Positions 25,812 to 36,759 of a stretch of DNA of 54,842 nucleotides are shown in pieces. The stretch comes from Fonticella tunisiensis. GTDB lineage: Bacteria > Bacillota > Clostridia > Clostridiales > Caloramatoraceae. Location of the stretch: contig NZ_SOAZ01000020.1 in NCBI RefSeq assembly GCF_004364155.1, forward strand, positions 1 through 54,842. Direction: 5' to 3'. Below the pieces are notes generated by a model. It was given only the letters and a program-made list of their open reading frames with translations, did no database searches and was not told the DNA's origin. How positions within the stretch are numbered: position 1 is the stretch's first letter; every line of letters begins with the position of its first letter. A program made the position numbers and the translations under genes.

Positions 25812-27164
25812 ATGTTTAAGAGGATTCTGATTGCAAATAGAGGGGAAATTGCAGTAAGGATAATCAGGGCATGTATGGAGATGGGGATTGAGACCGTTGC
25901 AGTTTATTCTGAAGCTGACAGGGAAAGCATGCATGTTTATATGGCGGATAAAGCTATATGTATAGGTCCTTATCAGTCAACGAAGAGCTATTTAAACATA
26001 CCTTCGGTTATTACAGCAGCAAAAATAACAGAATGCGATGCAGTTCATCCAGGGTTTGGATTTCTTTCTGAAAATTCTAAGTTTGCAGCTTTATGTGAAA
26101 TGGCTGGGCTTAACTTTATAGGGCCATCACCTGGTGCAATATCGCTGATGGGTGATAAGGCTGCAGCAAGGGAAACTATGAAAAAGGCAGGAGTACCTAT
26201 TGTTCCAGGTTCAGAAGGTAAGATATATTCATCAGAGGAAGGTAAAAAAATAGCTTTACAAATCGGATATCCTGTTATGATAAAAGCCTCAAGCGGCGGC
26301 GGTGGAAGGGGCATGAGGATTGTAAAAAGTGAAGAAGAGTTTGAAGAGCTCTTTAACCTCTGCCAGAATGAAGCTAGATCAGCCTTTAACGATGAGGCTC
26401 TTTATGTTGAAAAATACATTGAAAATCCAAGGCATATTGAGTTTCAGATACTTGGGGATAAGTATGGAAACATAATACATCTTGGTGAAAGGGACTGTAC
26501 ACTTCAGAGAAGAAATCAGAAAGTTTTAGAGGAAGCACCATCCATAATACTTGATGATGAGCTTAGAAGGAGGATGGGTGAGGAAGCAGTAAAGGCTGCC
26601 AGAGCATGTAACTATTACAATGCAGGAACGGTTGAGTTTCTTCTTGATAAGAATAAAAACTTTTACTTTATGGAAATGAATACAAGGGTTCAGGTTGAGC
26701 ATCCTGTAACTGAAATGGTTACCGGGATTGATATAATCAAAGAACAGATAAGGATTGCAGCAGGGGAAAAGCTTAATATAACTCAGGAGGAAGTTAAAAT
26801 ATCAGGACATGCAATTGAGTGCAGAATAAATGCTGAAAATCCATCCTGTAATTTCAGGCCAAGTCCTGGGAAGGTAACTACATTCCACACACCAGGAGGG
26901 TTTGGAGTTAGAGTTGACAGTTCCATTTATCAGGGCTATACAATTACCCCCTTTTATGATTCTATGATTGCGAAGTTAATCGTTCATGGTAAGGATAGAA
27001 AAGAGGCCTTGATGAAGATGAGAAGGGCCCTGTCTGAGTTTGCCGTTGAGGGAGTTGATGTAAATATAGACTTTTTAATTGGGCTTTTAAGAGAGAAGGA
27101 TATAGAGGATAACAATTATGATACATCCTATATTGAAAGATGGCTCAGGAAGCAGGGTGAATAG
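25812..27164 (+). CDS. accC: Acetyl-CoA carboxylase biotin carboxylase subunit
   Basis: AccC is an ATP-grasp enzyme that carboxylates biotin on AccB. The 450-residue protein begins MFKRILIANRGEIAVRIIRA, as usual for the family. It has HPGFGFLSEN, the glycine-rich ATP lid KASSGGGGRGMR, LGERDCTLQRRNQKVLEE and EMNTRVQVEHPVTEMVTG. The ATG at 25812 lies four bases after the accB stop. Confidence 0.97.
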   Translation: MFKRILIANRGEIAVRIIRACMEMGIETVAVYSEADRESMHVYMADKAICIGPYQSTKSYLNIPSVITAAKITECDAVHPGFGFLSENSKFAALCEMAGLNFIGPSPGAISLMGDKAAARETMKKAGVPIVPGSEGKIYSSEEGKKIALQIGYPVMIKASSGGGGRGMRIVKSEEEFEELFNLCQNEARSAFNDEALYVEKYIENPRHIEFQILGDKYGNIIHLGERDCTLQRRNQKVLEEAPSIILDDELRRRMGEEAVKAARACNYYNAGTVEFLLDKNKNFYFMEMNTRVQVEHPVTEMVTGIDIIKEQIRIAAGEKLNITQEEVKISGHAIECRINAENPSCNFRPSPGKVTTFHTPGGFGVRVDSSIYQGYTITPFYDSMIAKLIVHGKDRKEALMKMRRALSEFAVEGVDVNIDFLIGLLREKDIEDNNYDTSYIERWLRKQGE

Positions 27165-27166
27165 AT

Positions 27167-28060
27167 ATGTGGAAGGATATATTTGTCAAAAGAAAGCAGT
27201 ATGGTACTATAAGGGTTACCAGTCAGGATATTGGCAAAAGGCCTGAAGCAGCAGTTGAAGAGTTTGATAAGGATATCTTTACTAAATGTCCTTCCTGCGG
27301 TGAGGTTTTGATAAATATCGATGTTGAGGAAAATATGGATGTCTGTTATAAATGCGGGTATCATTTCAGAATTGACAGCTTAAAGAGAATAAGAATAACC
27401 TTTGACGAGGGTAGTATTGAATATTTTGATAATCATATGTCCAGCATAAATCCGTTAAATTACCCCGGATATGATGAAAAGCTAAACAAATTAAAAACAT
27501 CCCTTGGAATTAATGAGGGTGTTTTAACGGGTAGAGGAAAAATTAATGGACAGGAAACCTGTTTTGGAGTGATGGATTGGAGATTTATGATGGGCTCTAT
27601 GGGCAGCGTTGTTGGGGAAAAGCTTGCAAGGATGGTAGAGAGAGCTGCTGATTTAAAGCTGCCTGTTATAATATTCTCCGTATCAGGGGGCGCAAGAATG
27701 CAGGAGGGTATGTTTTCGTTATCCCAGATGTCCAAGGTTTCAGCTGCGCTTAAAAGGCATATGAGAAGGGGACTATTATATATAAGCGTTTTAACGGACC
27801 CTACAACCGGAGGGGTTACAGCAAGCTTTGCATCCCTTGGGGATATAATAATTGCAGAACCAGGCGCAACGATTGGTTTTGCAGGAAAAAGGGTAATCGA
27901 ACAGACAATAAAGCAAAAGCTTCCTGATTCTTTCCAGAGTGCGGAATTTTTACTTGATCATGGTTTTGTTGATATGATAGTTAAGCGAAAAGACATGAAG
28001 GATGTACTGGAAAAGCTTCTGGCCATTCACGGGGAGGTGGTCTCTTTTGGAAGATCTTGA
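27167..28060 (+). CDS. accD: Acetyl-CoA carboxylase carboxyltransferase subunit beta
   Basis: AccD and AccA transfer carboxylate from biotin to acetyl-CoA, the first step of fatty acid synthesis. The 297-residue protein has the N-terminal four-cysteine zinc ribbon (CPSCG...CYKCGYHF, about residues 38-63) and crotonase-like core motifs VSGGARMQEGM and PTTGGVTASFASLGD. It starts two bases after accC and overlaps the accA start by 14 bases. Confidence 0.97.
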   Translation: MWKDIFVKRKQYGTIRVTSQDIGKRPEAAVEEFDKDIFTKCPSCGEVLINIDVEENMDVCYKCGYHFRIDSLKRIRITFDEGSIEYFDNHMSSINPLNYPGYDEKLNKLKTSLGINEGVLTGRGKINGQETCFGVMDWRFMMGSMGSVVGEKLARMVERAADLKLPVIIFSVSGGARMQEGMFSLSQMSKVSAALKRHMRRGLLYISVLTDPTTGGVTASFASLGDIIIAEPGATIGFAGKRVIEQTIKQKLPDSFQSAEFLLDHGFVDMIVKRKDMKDVLEKLLAIHGEVVSFGRS

Positions 28061-28991
28061 ACTTCAGCTTAAGGATGTTGAAAAAAAACTTCAGGCTGTA
28101 AAGGAGTTTATTGAGGAAACGGGCATAGACCTCTCGGGTGAATACGAGGCACTTGAGGAAAAGAGGCAGGCTATTATGAAAAAGCTATATTCAGGGCTTA
28201 CTCCATGGCAAAAGGTGCAAATAGCCAGAAACAAACAGAGGCCAAATTTTCAGGATTATATAGATGGAATGATAGAAGGATTTATGGAACTCCACGGAGA
28301 CAGGCTCTATGGAGATGACAGAGCGGTAGTAGGGGGCATAGGCTATTTAAATTCTGTACCCGTCACTATTATATGTCATGCCAAGGGCAAGAATACGGAG
28401 GAAAACATCATAAGAAACTTTGGAATGCCCCATCCAGAAGGTTATAGAAAGGCTCTTAGGCTTATGAAGCAGGCCGAAAAGTTTAAAAGGCCTGTAATAT
28501 GCCTTATAGATACTCCAGGTGCCTACTGCGGTGTAGGAGCAGAGGAGAGGGGACAGGGTGAAGCAATAGCACGTAATCTTCTTGAAATGTCAGATCTAAG
28601 GACGCCTATAGTTTCAGTTGTTATAGGGGAAGGAGGAAGCGGCGGCGCCCTGGCTCTGGGAGTTGGGGATAGGGTGCTTATGCTTGAAAACGCCATATAT
28701 TCTGTTATATCACCGGAAGGGTGTGCTTCCATACTTTTAAAGGATTCATCAAGGGCACATGAAGCAGCAAAGTACCTGAAGCTAACGGCACAGGACTTAT
28801 ATGATTTTAAAATAATAGATGGAATTATTGAAGAGCCCGTTGGGGGAGCCCACAGCGATGTCGCTGGAACTGTCAGAAGGGTAAAGGATGAAGTTTTTAA
28901 AGTTTTGCAGGATTTAATGAAAAAAGATATAGATGTACTATTAGAGGAAAGATATAAAAAGATTAGAAGCATAGGTGCATATATTGAATGA
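28047..28991 (+). CDS. accA: Acetyl-CoA carboxylase carboxyltransferase subunit alpha
   Basis: This is the partner of AccD, 314 residues. Features are the N-terminal coiled region (DLELQLKDVEKKLQAVKEF), TPWQKVQIARNKQRP, LHGDRLYGDDRAVVGGI, and the oxyanion-forming GEGGSGGALALGVGD. I prefer TTG at 28047, since GGGGAGGTGG precedes it by six bases; an in-frame ATG at 28002 lies within accD and lacks a ribosome site. It is the last gene of the acc operon. Confidence 0.96.
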   Translation: MEDLELQLKDVEKKLQAVKEFIEETGIDLSGEYEALEEKRQAIMKKLYSGLTPWQKVQIARNKQRPNFQDYIDGMIEGFMELHGDRLYGDDRAVVGGIGYLNSVPVTIICHAKGKNTEENIIRNFGMPHPEGYRKALRLMKQAEKFKRPVICLIDTPGAYCGVGAEERGQGEAIARNLLEMSDLRTPIVSVVIGEGGSGGALALGVGDRVLMLENAIYSVISPEGCASILLKDSSRAHEAAKYLKLTAQDLYDFKIIDGIIEEPVGGAHSDVAGTVRRVKDEVFKVLQDLMKKDIDVLLEERYKKIRSIGAYIE

Positions 28992-28992
28992 C

Positions 28993-29018
28993 AAAGGGAG
29001 CGTATTGCTCCCTTTGCA
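28993..29018 (+). terminator. Terminator-like hairpin after accA
   Basis: CAAAGGGAGC-GTATT-GCTCCCTTTG lies immediately after the stop. The downstream T-run is weak. The following 230 bp up to the next small gene show nothing I can name. Confidence 0.7.
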
Positions 29019-29250
29019 TTTAAAAAGATGAAAATCTTTTAAACATAATTCTTCAAATTACATATAATGTAGTAGAAGGGCACAGCTACAAAAAATTCTT
29101 CACCATAGCTAAACTCCCAGCCTTAAATACCTTCTTTGTGAGACATAACTGTATTTTAACCGATATTTATTGAATAGACCATATTAAGTCAAAATTATTT
29201 TAATTCGGTTGATATACAGGAATGATTTACGATAATAAGGAGGTATTACA

Positions 29251-29382
29251 ATGTACTGGTATCCTTACTACCCATATTACGGAGGTTACCCATACTACGG
29301 GGGTTACCCATATTGGGGCTGGGGCGCAAATTGGGGACTTCCATTCCTTGAAGGTTTTCTGCTAGGTGGGCTGCTGTTCTAA
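29251..29382 (+). CDS. Tyr/Gly/Pro-rich small protein, spore-coat-like
   Basis: This 43-codon gene begins ATG at 29251 behind a perfect AAGGAGG seven bases upstream. The product is built of YYPYYGG-type repeats (MYWYPYYPYYGGYPYYGGYP), then a Trp/Gly segment and a hydrophobic GFLLGGLLF tail. Such tyrosine- and glycine-rich peptides are typical of Firmicutes spore coats, where tyrosines cross-link, but I cannot assign a family. It is a monocistronic unit with its own terminator, placed before ctsR. A spore function is inferred from composition only. Confidence 0.7.
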   Translation: MYWYPYYPYYGGYPYYGGYPYWGWGANWGLPFLEGFLLGGLLF

Positions 29383-29399
29383 TTATATAGTAAACTATT

Positions 29400-29436
29400 A
29401 AAAATGGATATGCTACATTGCGTATCCATTTTTAAT
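29400..29436 (+). terminator. Terminator of the Tyr/Gly-rich gene
   Basis: AAAATGGATA and TATCCATTTT flank the loop and the hairpin is followed by T residues. Bases 29437-29611 show no further feature. Confidence 0.8.
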
Positions 29437-29611
29437 TTTTCATTATGCTGCAAGCCATCCTGAGATCTAAAGCTTTTCTGCGGAGGCGAATCAGAGATAT
29501 GAAAATAAAAGCATTCAACAGGATGTTTAAGGAAAAGATAGAAATATCGTTATATTCTACAATATAAACCATTTATTAGAAATAAACAAACTATTTTATT
29601 GAAAATCGTTG

Positions 29612-29639
29612 TTGCATCTCCATAATCTGGTATTATAAT
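29612..29639 (+). promoter_or_regulatory. Promoter of the ctsR operon
   Basis: TTGCAT (29612-29617) and TATAAT (29634-29639) are separated by 16 bp, directly upstream of the CtsR operator. Confidence 0.75.
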
Positions 29640-29648
29640 TAAATTGAA

Positions 29649-29671
29649 AGTCAAAGAAAGTCAAAGTCAAA
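29649..29671 (+). promoter_or_regulatory. CtsR operator (heptad direct repeat)
   Basis: AGTCAAA-GAA-AGTCAAA matches the CtsR consensus RGTCAAANANRGTCAAA exactly, followed by a third partial GTCAAA. It covers the expected start of transcription, so CtsR would repress its own operon and clpC. Confidence 0.92.
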
Positions 29672-29683
29672 AGAGGTGAGTAA

Positions 29684-30142
29684 ATGGCTAGGCTATCTGA
29701 TATAATTGAAAGCTTTATAAAGGAAATGCTTGAGGGGTCAAAGGAAAATGTACTTGAAATACAAAGAAATGAACTTGCTAATATATTCAACTGCGCCCCT
29801 TCACAGATAAACTATGTACTTACCACAAGATTTACCATAGATAAAGGATATTACATTGAAAGCAGGAGGGGTGGAGGAGGATTTATTAAGATTACCAGAA
29901 TAGACATAGACAAAAATGATTATATTAAAGATGTAATTTGGAATAATATAGGTAACAGCATCACTCTCCAGGAGGGCGAAAGGTATATTGAGCTTTTCAA
30001 GGAGAGGGGATATATAAGCGACAGAGAGGCGAAAATTATGAAAGCAGCGATAAACGATAAAACATTAGTGCTTCCGGTAAATTTAAGGGATATAATAAGG
30101 GCCCAGATATTAAAAACCATGTTAATAACTGTTTTAGATTAA
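29684..30142 (+). CDS. ctsR: Transcriptional repressor CtsR
   Basis: CtsR represses class III heat-shock genes and is released on heat or by McsB/ClpC action. The 152-residue protein begins MARLSDIIESFIKEML and contains the winged-helix region with the tetraglycine thermosensor loop RRGGGGFIKI (about residues 60-69), then a C-terminal helical dimer domain. AGAGGTGAG precedes the ATG. It is the first gene of ctsR-mcsA-mcsB-clpC, and its own operator lies just upstream. Confidence 0.96.
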   Translation: MARLSDIIESFIKEMLEGSKENVLEIQRNELANIFNCAPSQINYVLTTRFTIDKGYYIESRRGGGGFIKITRIDIDKNDYIKDVIWNNIGNSITLQEGERYIELFKERGYISDREAKIMKAAINDKTLVLPVNLRDIIRAQILKTMLITVLD

Positions 30143-30155
30143 AGGGGGTGTAAAT

Positions 30156-30689
30156 ATGCTCTGTCAATCATGTAATCAGAAGGAGGCCAACGTTCATATT
30201 ACAAAAATAATAAACGGCGTTAAAACCGAACTTCATCTCTGCGAAGATTGTGCAAAACAGAAAAATGAGTTTAACTTTAGCTCACCATTTAGTTTTGGAT
30301 CGGATCTTTCCTTCCAGAATATACTGGATGGTTTTGTTGAGGTGATGGGAGGCAGCAAGCCTCAGTACTTTGAGGAAGAGAAATGTTCAGTGTGTGGAAC
30401 AACCTTTGAGGATTTTAGAAGAACAGGCTTTGTGGGATGTGGAAATTGCTATAAGGAATTCAATAAAAATATAGTACCTCTTATAAGAAGAATTCATGGA
30501 AATATACATCATACGGGAAAGCTTCCAAGACGTGCAGCAGGGCTTTTAAAATTAAAAAGAAGGATTAATAATCTTAAAGAAGAGCTTAAAATGGCAGTAA
30601 ATAATGAGGAATATGAAAAAGCTGCTAAAATAAGGGATGAAATTAAGGAGCTTGAAGCAAAGATAAAGGATCAGGAAACCAGGGGGTGA
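30156..30689 (+). CDS. mcsA: McsA, zinc-binding activator of McsB
   Basis: McsA activates the arginine kinase McsB. The 177-residue protein has the N-terminal CxxC pairs (CQSCNQK, CEDCAKQ), a second CxxC set (CSVCGTTF, CGNCYKEF), and a C-terminal UVR motif (EEYEKAAKIRDEIKELEAKI). It follows ctsR after 13 bases with AAAGGGGGTG as ribosome site and is followed after four bases by mcsB. Confidence 0.95.
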   Translation: MLCQSCNQKEANVHITKIINGVKTELHLCEDCAKQKNEFNFSSPFSFGSDLSFQNILDGFVEVMGGSKPQYFEEEKCSVCGTTFEDFRRTGFVGCGNCYKEFNKNIVPLIRRIHGNIHHTGKLPRRAAGLLKLKRRINNLKEELKMAVNNEEYEKAAKIRDEIKELEAKIKDQETRG

Positions 30690-30693
30690 ATTT

Positions 30694-31716
30694 ATGGATA
30701 AGTCGGTTGAGAATATGTTTGGAACTGATATTGTATTAACCAGCAGAATAAGAATAGCCAGAAACCTTGAAAATATGCCATTTCCCCATAAAATGACGAA
30801 TGAACAAACCCGTAAACTTATTAATGAAGTTGCATCTTCCATAATAGATAGCAATTCTGCCATAGCCCATACATTTGACCTTATAAAGCTTAAGGATATA
30901 AATCAACTTGAAAGGCTTTCGCTTGTTGAAAAGCATCTAATTAGTATGGATCTTTTTAAGAACTACGATAAAACTGCAGTGCTTTTAAATAGTGACAGAA
31001 CCGTTTCAATAATGATAAACGAGGAGGATCATATAAGGCTTCAGGTAATATATCCCGGTCTGAAAATCAAGGAAGCATATGAGTATGCAAGCAGGCTTGA
31101 TGACCTCATTGAGGAGAAAATAACCTATGCCTTTGATTCAAAGCTTGGTTACTTAACAAGCTGCCCAACAAACATTGGAACTGGCTTAAGGGCGTCTGTT
31201 ATGCTTCATCTTCCAGCTCTTACGATAACCAAAAATATAAATAATATATTAAATACAGTAACTCAGGTTGGGATAACAATAAGAGGGATATATGGAGAAG
31301 GAAGTAATGCCATGGGCAATATATACCAGATATCCAATCAGGTCACTTTGGGGCTTTCAGAGGAGGATATTATAAACAACCTTCTTGCAGTTGTTAATAA
31401 AATCATACTTCAGGAAAAAAGAACAAGGGGAATTATGCTTGAGAAGCAGGGAATGGAGCTTGAAGATGATATATACAGATCCCTTGGTGTGCTGAAGTAT
31501 GCAAGGGTACTTTCAGCATCCGAATGTTTAAATTTATTGTCCAAAGTAAGAATGGGAATTGAAATGGGAATAATTAAGGATATAGATATAAATAAAATAA
31601 ATGAGCTTATAGTTAAAGTTCAGCCCGCAACCCTTCAGATAATAGAGGGAAGGGAGCTGGACAGCAGGACAAGGGATATTACCAGAGCAAAAATAGTAAG
31701 AAAATCCATTAGTTAG
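30694..31716 (+). CDS. mcsB: Protein-arginine kinase McsB
   Basis: McsB phosphorylates arginines on damaged proteins and marks them for ClpCP. It belongs to the phosphagen kinase family. The 340-residue sequence shows the nucleotide-binding [27 protein letters not shown] with the catalytic glutamate, and [24 protein letters not shown] with the reactive cysteine that is conserved in the family. The C-terminal pArg-binding region includes EMGIIKDID. The gene is coupled to mcsA and clpC. Confidence 0.96.
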   Translation: MDKSVENMFGTDIVLTSRIRIARNLENMPFPHKMTNEQTRKLINEVASSIIDSNSAIAHTFDLIKLKDINQLERLSLVEKHLISMDLFKNYDKTAVLLNSDRTVSIMINEEDHIRLQVIYPGLKIKEAYEYASRLDDLIEEKITYAFDSKLGYLTSCPTNIGTGLRASVMLHLPALTITKNINNILNTVTQVGITIRGIYGEGSNAMGNIYQISNQVTLGLSEEDIINNLLAVVNKIILQEKRTRGIMLEKQGMELEDDIYRSLGVLKYARVLSASECLNLLSKVRMGIEMGIIKDIDINKINELIVKVQPATLQIIEGRELDSRTRDITRAKIVRKSIS

Positions 31717-31727
31717 GAGGTAGGAAA

Positions 31728-34157
31728 ATGTTTGGAGGATTTACTGAAAGAAGCCAGAGGGCATTCTATGCAGCGGCCGAAGAAGCAAGAAATTTAGGAC
31801 ATAACTATATTGGAACGGAACATGTGCTTTTAGGCATTGCTGTGGAAGGCGGTCAGGCTTCGAAGATATTAAATGATTTTGGAGTAACCGTAGATAAGAT
31901 AAGAAACGCAATAATCGAAATAGAAGGAAAGGGAGAGCCGGATTTACTTCTTAAAGAAATTCCTCTAACTCCAAGGACTAAAAGGCTAATAGAGGTTGCA
32001 AGGGCAGAGGCGAGAAATTTAAACCATAATTTCCTGGCTCCTGAACATTTACTTCTTGCAATAATCAGAGAAGGTGAAGGGGTAGCAGTTGCAATTTTGC
32101 AGAGGATGGGCCTTGATCTTAATAATCTTAGAAATGCTATACTGGCCAATATAAATGCCGATGGTGCTGCTCCAAGGACATCGGGAGAAAAGGGAAGAAA
32201 TACTTCAACCCCTACCCTTGATCAGTTTGGAAGGGATTTAACACAACTTGCCAGGGAAGGAAAGCTTGACCCTGTGATTGGAAGGGATAAGGAAACTGAA
32301 AGAGTTATTGAAATACTCAGCAGGAGAACCAAAAACAATCCATGCCTTATAGGAGAGCCTGGAGTAGGTAAAACAGCAATAGCCGAAGGCCTTGCACAGA
32401 AGATCGTAGAAGGAAACGTGCCTGAGGTTTTAAAGGATAAAAGGGTTGTAACGATGGATCTTTCAGGAATGGTTGCAGGTTCCAAATATAGAGGAGAGTT
32501 TGAGGAAAGGCTCAAAAAGGTTATGGACGATATAAAGAGGGCTGGCAATGTAATACTATTTGTCGATGAAGTCCATACAATTGTTGGTGCAGGAGGGGCA
32601 GAGGGAGCAATAGATGCTTCAAATATATTAAAACCTGCACTTGCAAGGGGAGAAATACAGATAATTGGCGCAACCACCATAGATGAATACAGAAAATACA
32701 TCGAGAAGGATGCTGCACTAGAGAGAAGGTTTCAACCCGTTACTGTTGGAGAGCCCAGTAAGGAAGAGTCAATACTAATTCTTAAGGGACTCAGGGATAA
32801 ATATGAAGCTCACCACAGGGTTAAGATCACCGATGAAGCCCTTGAAGCAGCTGTAAACCTATCCGACAGATACATTACAGACAGATTTCTGCCTGATAAG
32901 GCAATAGATCTCATGGATGAGGCAGCAGCAAGGGTAAGGCTTAAACATTTAACTCCACCACCGGATGTTAAGAGCCTTGAGGAGGAGCTTGAAAAGATTA
33001 AAAGTGAAAAGGAAGAAGCCGTTAAGATGCAGGAATTTGAAAAGGCAGCAAAGCTAAGGGATAAGGAGCAGGACCTCACAAACAGGCTCAATGAGATGAA
33101 AGCAAGCTGGCAAAACAAAAAACAGAGCGACCTTATGGTGGTTACACCGGAGGATATAGCAGGTATTGTATCAAGATGGACTAATATACCTGTAAATAAG
33201 CTCACTGAAACAGAATCCGAAAGGCTTTTGAAGCTTGAAGAAATACTTCACAAGAGAGTTATAGGGCAGGAGGAAGCTGTAAAATCCGTTGCCAGGGCAG
33301 TTAGAAGGGCAAGGGTAGGGCTTAAGGATCCGAAAAGGCCCATTGGTTCATTTATATTCCTGGGACCTACAGGGGTTGGTAAAACAGAGCTTACCAAGGC
33401 ACTGGCCGAGGCAATGTTTGGCGATGAAAATGCTATGATAAGAATAGACATGTCTGAGTACATGGAAAAGCATACCGTTTCAAGGCTTATAGGCTCTCCT
33501 CCAGGATATGTTGGATATGATGAGGGGGGACAGCTGACAGAAAGGGTTAGAAGAAATCCATATTCGGTTGTTCTGTTTGACGAAATAGAAAAGGCCCACC
33601 CTGATGTATTCAACATTCTTCTTCAAATACTTGAGGATGGAAGGTTAACCGATGGAAAGGGTAAAACCGTTGACTTTAAAAATACAGTTATAATCATGAC
33701 ATCGAACGTAGGAGCCCACACAATTAAAAAGCAGCAGTCAATAGGCTTTACCCAAAGTGGCAGAGAAGCAGAGGATGCCTATGAGAGAATGAAGAATAAC
33801 GTAATGGAAGAACTGAAAAGAACCTTCAGGCCGGAGTTTTTAAACAGAATTGATGATATAATAGTCTTCCATTCACTTGGTGAAGAGCATGTTCAAAGGA
33901 TAGTAAAACTTATGCTTGATAGCGTAGTAAAAAGACTCAAGGATCTTGATGTTCATATCGAGTACACAGATGCTGTTGCAGCCCACCTTGCAAAGGAAGG
34001 CTTTGATCCTGCCTATGGCGCAAGGCCTCTTAGAAGAGCAATTACAAAGACCGTTGAAGATCGGCTTTCGGAGGAGATGCTTAAGGGTACAATTAAAAAG
34101 GGCGACGAAGTAGTTATGGATGTTGAGAATGGTGAAATAGTGTTTAGAAGGAAGTAG
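31728..34157 (+). CDS. clpC: ClpC, AAA+ unfoldase of the ClpCP protease
   Basis: This is an 809-residue Hsp100 protein. It has the double Clp-N repeat (about 3-140), D1 with Walker A GEPGVGKT and Walker [11 protein letters not shown], the middle coiled coil with a UVR motif ([15 protein letters not shown]) that binds adaptor proteins, D2 with GPTGVGKTE and [13 protein letters not shown], and the C-terminal region. It unfolds arginine-phosphorylated substrates for ClpP. It is the last gene of the CtsR-controlled operon. AGGAGG precedes the ATG. Confidence 0.97.
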   Translation: MFGGFTERSQRAFYAAAEEARNLGHNYIGTEHVLLGIAVEGGQASKILNDFGVTVDKIRNAIIEIEGKGEPDLLLKEIPLTPRTKRLIEVARAEARNLNHNFLAPEHLLLAIIREGEGVAVAILQRMGLDLNNLRNAILANINADGAAPRTSGEKGRNTSTPTLDQFGRDLTQLAREGKLDPVIGRDKETERVIEILSRRTKNNPCLIGEPGVGKTAIAEGLAQKIVEGNVPEVLKDKRVVTMDLSGMVAGSKYRGEFEERLKKVMDDIKRAGNVILFVDEVHTIVGAGGAEGAIDASNILKPALARGEIQIIGATTIDEYRKYIEKDAALERRFQPVTVGEPSKEESILILKGLRDKYEAHHRVKITDEALEAAVNLSDRYITDRFLPDKAIDLMDEAAARVRLKHLTPPPDVKSLEEELEKIKSEKEEAVKMQEFEKAAKLRDKEQDLTNRLNEMKASWQNKKQSDLMVVTPEDIAGIVSRWTNIPVNKLTETESERLLKLEEILHKRVIGQEEAVKSVARAVRRARVGLKDPKRPIGSFIFLGPTGVGKTELTKALAEAMFGDENAMIRIDMSEYMEKHTVSRLIGSPPGYVGYDEGGQLTERVRRNPYSVVLFDEIEKAHPDVFNILLQILEDGRLTDGKGKTVDFKNTVIIMTSNVGAHTIKKQQSIGFTQSGREAEDAYERMKNNVMEELKRTFRPEFLNRIDDIIVFHSLGEEHVQRIVKLMLDSVVKRLKDLDVHIEYTDAVAAHLAKEGFDPAYGARPLRRAITKTVEDRLSEEMLKGTIKKGDEVVMDVENGEIVFRRK

Positions 34158-34160
34158 ATT

Positions 34161-34192
34161 AAAATGCCTGCTATAACAGCAGGCATTTTAAT
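34161..34192 (+). terminator. Terminator of the ctsR operon
   Basis: AAAATGCCTGC-TATAA-GCAGGCATTTT lies four bases after the clpC stop. Confidence 0.85.
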
Positions 34193-34293
34193 ATATATTC
34201 CAAATATTTTTAAATAGGTATAATTTAATTGATAATGTTTAAATAATAAAATATAATGGTTATGCTGAAAAATATTTCCCGGGAAGTGATATT

Positions 34294-35658
34294 ATGGCTA
34301 AGATAAAAACGGTTTTTGTATGTCAGGAGTGCGGCTATGCATCACCTAAATGGATGGGTAAATGCCCTGGCTGTGGAAGCTGGAATAGTATGGTTGAAGA
34401 AATTGAAGATAGGGATAAGGATAGAAATCCTGTTTTAAATATAGAAACTACAAGGCCCCTTACAATAGATGAGATAGAGATTACCGATGAAGAAAGGTAC
34501 ACTACCTGTATGGAGGAGCTTGACAGAGTTCTGGGTGGAGGGATAGTTAGGGGCTCCCTTATACTGGTTGGAGGAGATCCGGGTATAGGTAAATCAACCC
34601 TTCTTCTGCAGGTATCTAAAAATATCTCATCAACCGGTAAAACTGTATTATATATATCGGGTGAAGAGTCTGCCAAGCAGATTAAGATAAGGGCGGAGAG
34701 GCTTAAAGTCGCTGCTCAAAAGCTTTTCATAGTTTCTGAAACAAACCTCTCTATAATTGAAAAGTATATATCTGATATAAGCCCCCATGTGGTGATAATA
34801 GACTCTGTTCAGACTGTGTATAGGCCAGAGCTGCAGTCAGCACCAGGGAGTGTAAGCCAGGTAAGGGAGGCAACGTCATCCATAATGCGTATAGCTAAAA
34901 ATTTAAATACTTCTGTATTCATTGTAGGTCATGTTACCAAGGAAGGCTCCATAGCAGGGCCGAGGGTACTGGAGCATATGGTTGATACAGTTTTATACTT
35001 CGAAGGTGAAAGGCATCATGCATACAGGATAATAAGAGCAGTGAAAAACAGATTCGGTTCGACAAATGAAATAGGCATTTTTGAAATGAAGGGAACAGGA
35101 CTTGAGGAAGTTAAAAACCCATCTGAGATGCTTCTTTCCGGAAGGCCTGAAGGTGTGCCGGGATCTGTTGTTGTGTCAAGCCTTGAAGGAACAAGGCCCA
35201 TGCTGGTTGAAATTCAAGCACTTGTTTCTGCAACGAGCTTTGGAATGCCAAGGAGAATGGCAACTGGAATTGACTATAACAGAGTTGTGCTCCTTATGGC
35301 AGTTCTTGAGAAAAGGGTAGGGATGCAGCTTCAAACCTTTGATGCTTACGTTAACGTTGCAGGGGGACTGAAGCTTGATGAGCCTGCCTGTGACCTTGGC
35401 ATTGCATGTTCAATAGCCTCAAGTTTTAGAAATATACCTATAGATCCTAAAACAGTTGTTATAGGCGAGGTTGGTTTAACGGGGGAAATAAGGGGCGTAA
35501 ACTTCATAGAAAAGAGAATTTTGGAGGCCCAAAAACTTGGATTTTCAAAATGTGTTGTACCTAAGGAAAACCTGAAGGGTATAGAAATACCTGAAGGAAT
35601 ACAAATATCACCAGTGGAAAATATATACGAAGCATTAGATGAAGTGCTGGGGGGGTAA
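34294..35658 (+). CDS. radA: DNA repair protein RadA (Sms)
   Basis: RadA is a RecA-like helicase for branched recombination intermediates. The 454-residue protein has an N-terminal zinc finger ([19 protein letters not shown], about 10-29), Walker [11 protein letters not shown], the RadA-specific [11 protein letters not shown], and a C-terminal Lon-protease-like domain. It starts at ATG behind GGGAAGTG and sits with disA three bases downstream, an arrangement consistent with the known functional link between RadA and DisA. Confidence 0.96.
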   Translation: MAKIKTVFVCQECGYASPKWMGKCPGCGSWNSMVEEIEDRDKDRNPVLNIETTRPLTIDEIEITDEERYTTCMEELDRVLGGGIVRGSLILVGGDPGIGKSTLLLQVSKNISSTGKTVLYISGEESAKQIKIRAERLKVAAQKLFIVSETNLSIIEKYISDISPHVVIIDSVQTVYRPELQSAPGSVSQVREATSSIMRIAKNLNTSVFIVGHVTKEGSIAGPRVLEHMVDTVLYFEGERHHAYRIIRAVKNRFGSTNEIGIFEMKGTGLEEVKNPSEMLLSGRPEGVPGSVVVSSLEGTRPMLVEIQALVSATSFGMPRRMATGIDYNRVVLLMAVLEKRVGMQLQTFDAYVNVAGGLKLDEPACDLGIACSIASSFRNIPIDPKTVVIGEVGLTGEIRGVNFIEKRILEAQKLGFSKCVVPKENLKGIEIPEGIQISPVENIYEALDEVLGG

Positions 35659-35661
35659 AAT

Positions 35662-36726
35662 ATGAGAGATGCAAAGGAAATTGAGCTTATTAACGTTTTA
35701 AAAATGATGGCACCGGGAACACCCCTTAGAGAAGGACTTGAGAACGTTTTAAGGGCAAAAACGGGAGGACTTATCGTAATCGGCGATGAAGAAGAGGTAA
35801 TGAAGATAGTTGACGGTGGATTTTATATAAACAGCGAATATAATCCATCTTATATATACGAGCTTGCTAAAATGGACGGGGCCATAGTAGTGAGCAGCGA
35901 CCTTAAAAGAATTCTATATGCCAATACACAGCTTGTGCCAGACCCGTCCATTCCAACAACTGAAACGGGAACGAGGCATAGAACCGCCGAGAGGGTTGCA
36001 AAGCAAACTGGTAATCTCGTCATATCAATTTCAGAAAGAAGGAACGTTATAACGGTTTATAAGGGAAATTTAAAATATGTATTAAGGGATACCAGTATAA
36101 TACTTACAAAGGCAAACCAGGCAATTCAGACCCTTGAAAGATATAAATCTGTTCTCGATGAGGTTATGGCAAACCTTTCAGCCCTTGAGTTTGAAGATCT
36201 TGTAACAGTCTACGATGTTTCAACCGCTGTACAGAGAAACGAAATGGTTATGAGGATAGTTTATGAAATAGAAAGGCATATAGCTGAGCTTGGAAATGAG
36301 GGAAGGCTTGTTTCTATGCAGCTGGATGATCTTGTGGATAGAGTTGAAGAAGATGGAATAAGGCTTATAAGAGATTATGCAGATGAGCAGAAGGATGCTA
36401 ATGATGTTATTAAGGCAATTAAAAGTATGTCTTCAGATGAGCTGTTGGATTTATCTGTTATTTGTAAAACCCTTGGGTATTCTCCAGACGCCATGCTTGA
36501 TACAATGGTATCCTCACGAGGATACAGACTTTTAAGTAAAATATCAAGAGTACCTCAGGCGGTTATCGAAAACATAGTAAAAACCTTTGGACAGCTTAAA
36601 AACGTTATCAAAGCCTCCATTGAAGAACTTGATACAGTTGAAGGTATAGGTGAGGCAAGAGCCAGGGCGATAAAGGAAGGTTTAAGGAAGATGCAGGAAC
36701 AGGTTATTTTAAACAGGCCTATATGA
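35662..36726 (+). CDS. disA: Diadenylate cyclase DisA (DNA integrity scanning protein)
   Basis: DisA makes cyclic di-AMP and scans DNA for lesions, inhibited by branched DNA and by RadA. The 354-residue protein carries the DAC domain with [10 protein letters not shown] and [14 protein letters not shown], a helical spine, and a C-terminal helix-hairpin-helix DNA-binding region ([21 protein letters not shown]). It starts three bases after radA with GGGGGG as ribosome site. Confidence 0.96.
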   Translation: MRDAKEIELINVLKMMAPGTPLREGLENVLRAKTGGLIVIGDEEEVMKIVDGGFYINSEYNPSYIYELAKMDGAIVVSSDLKRILYANTQLVPDPSIPTTETGTRHRTAERVAKQTGNLVISISERRNVITVYKGNLKYVLRDTSIILTKANQAIQTLERYKSVLDEVMANLSALEFEDLVTVYDVSTAVQRNEMVMRIVYEIERHIAELGNEGRLVSMQLDDLVDRVEEDGIRLIRDYADEQKDANDVIKAIKSMSSDELLDLSVICKTLGYSPDAMLDTMVSSRGYRLLSKISRVPQAVIENIVKTFGQLKNVIKASIEELDTVEGIGEARARAIKEGLRKMQEQVILNRPI

Positions 36727-36733
36727 CAAAAAA

Positions 36734-36757
36734 ACTCCCGGCTGTGCCGGGAGTAAG
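36734..36757. terminator. Terminator between disA and the convergent gene
   Basis: ACTCCCGGC-TGT-GCCGGGAGT lies between the two convergent stops. Confidence 0.85.
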
Positions 36758-36759
36758 TT

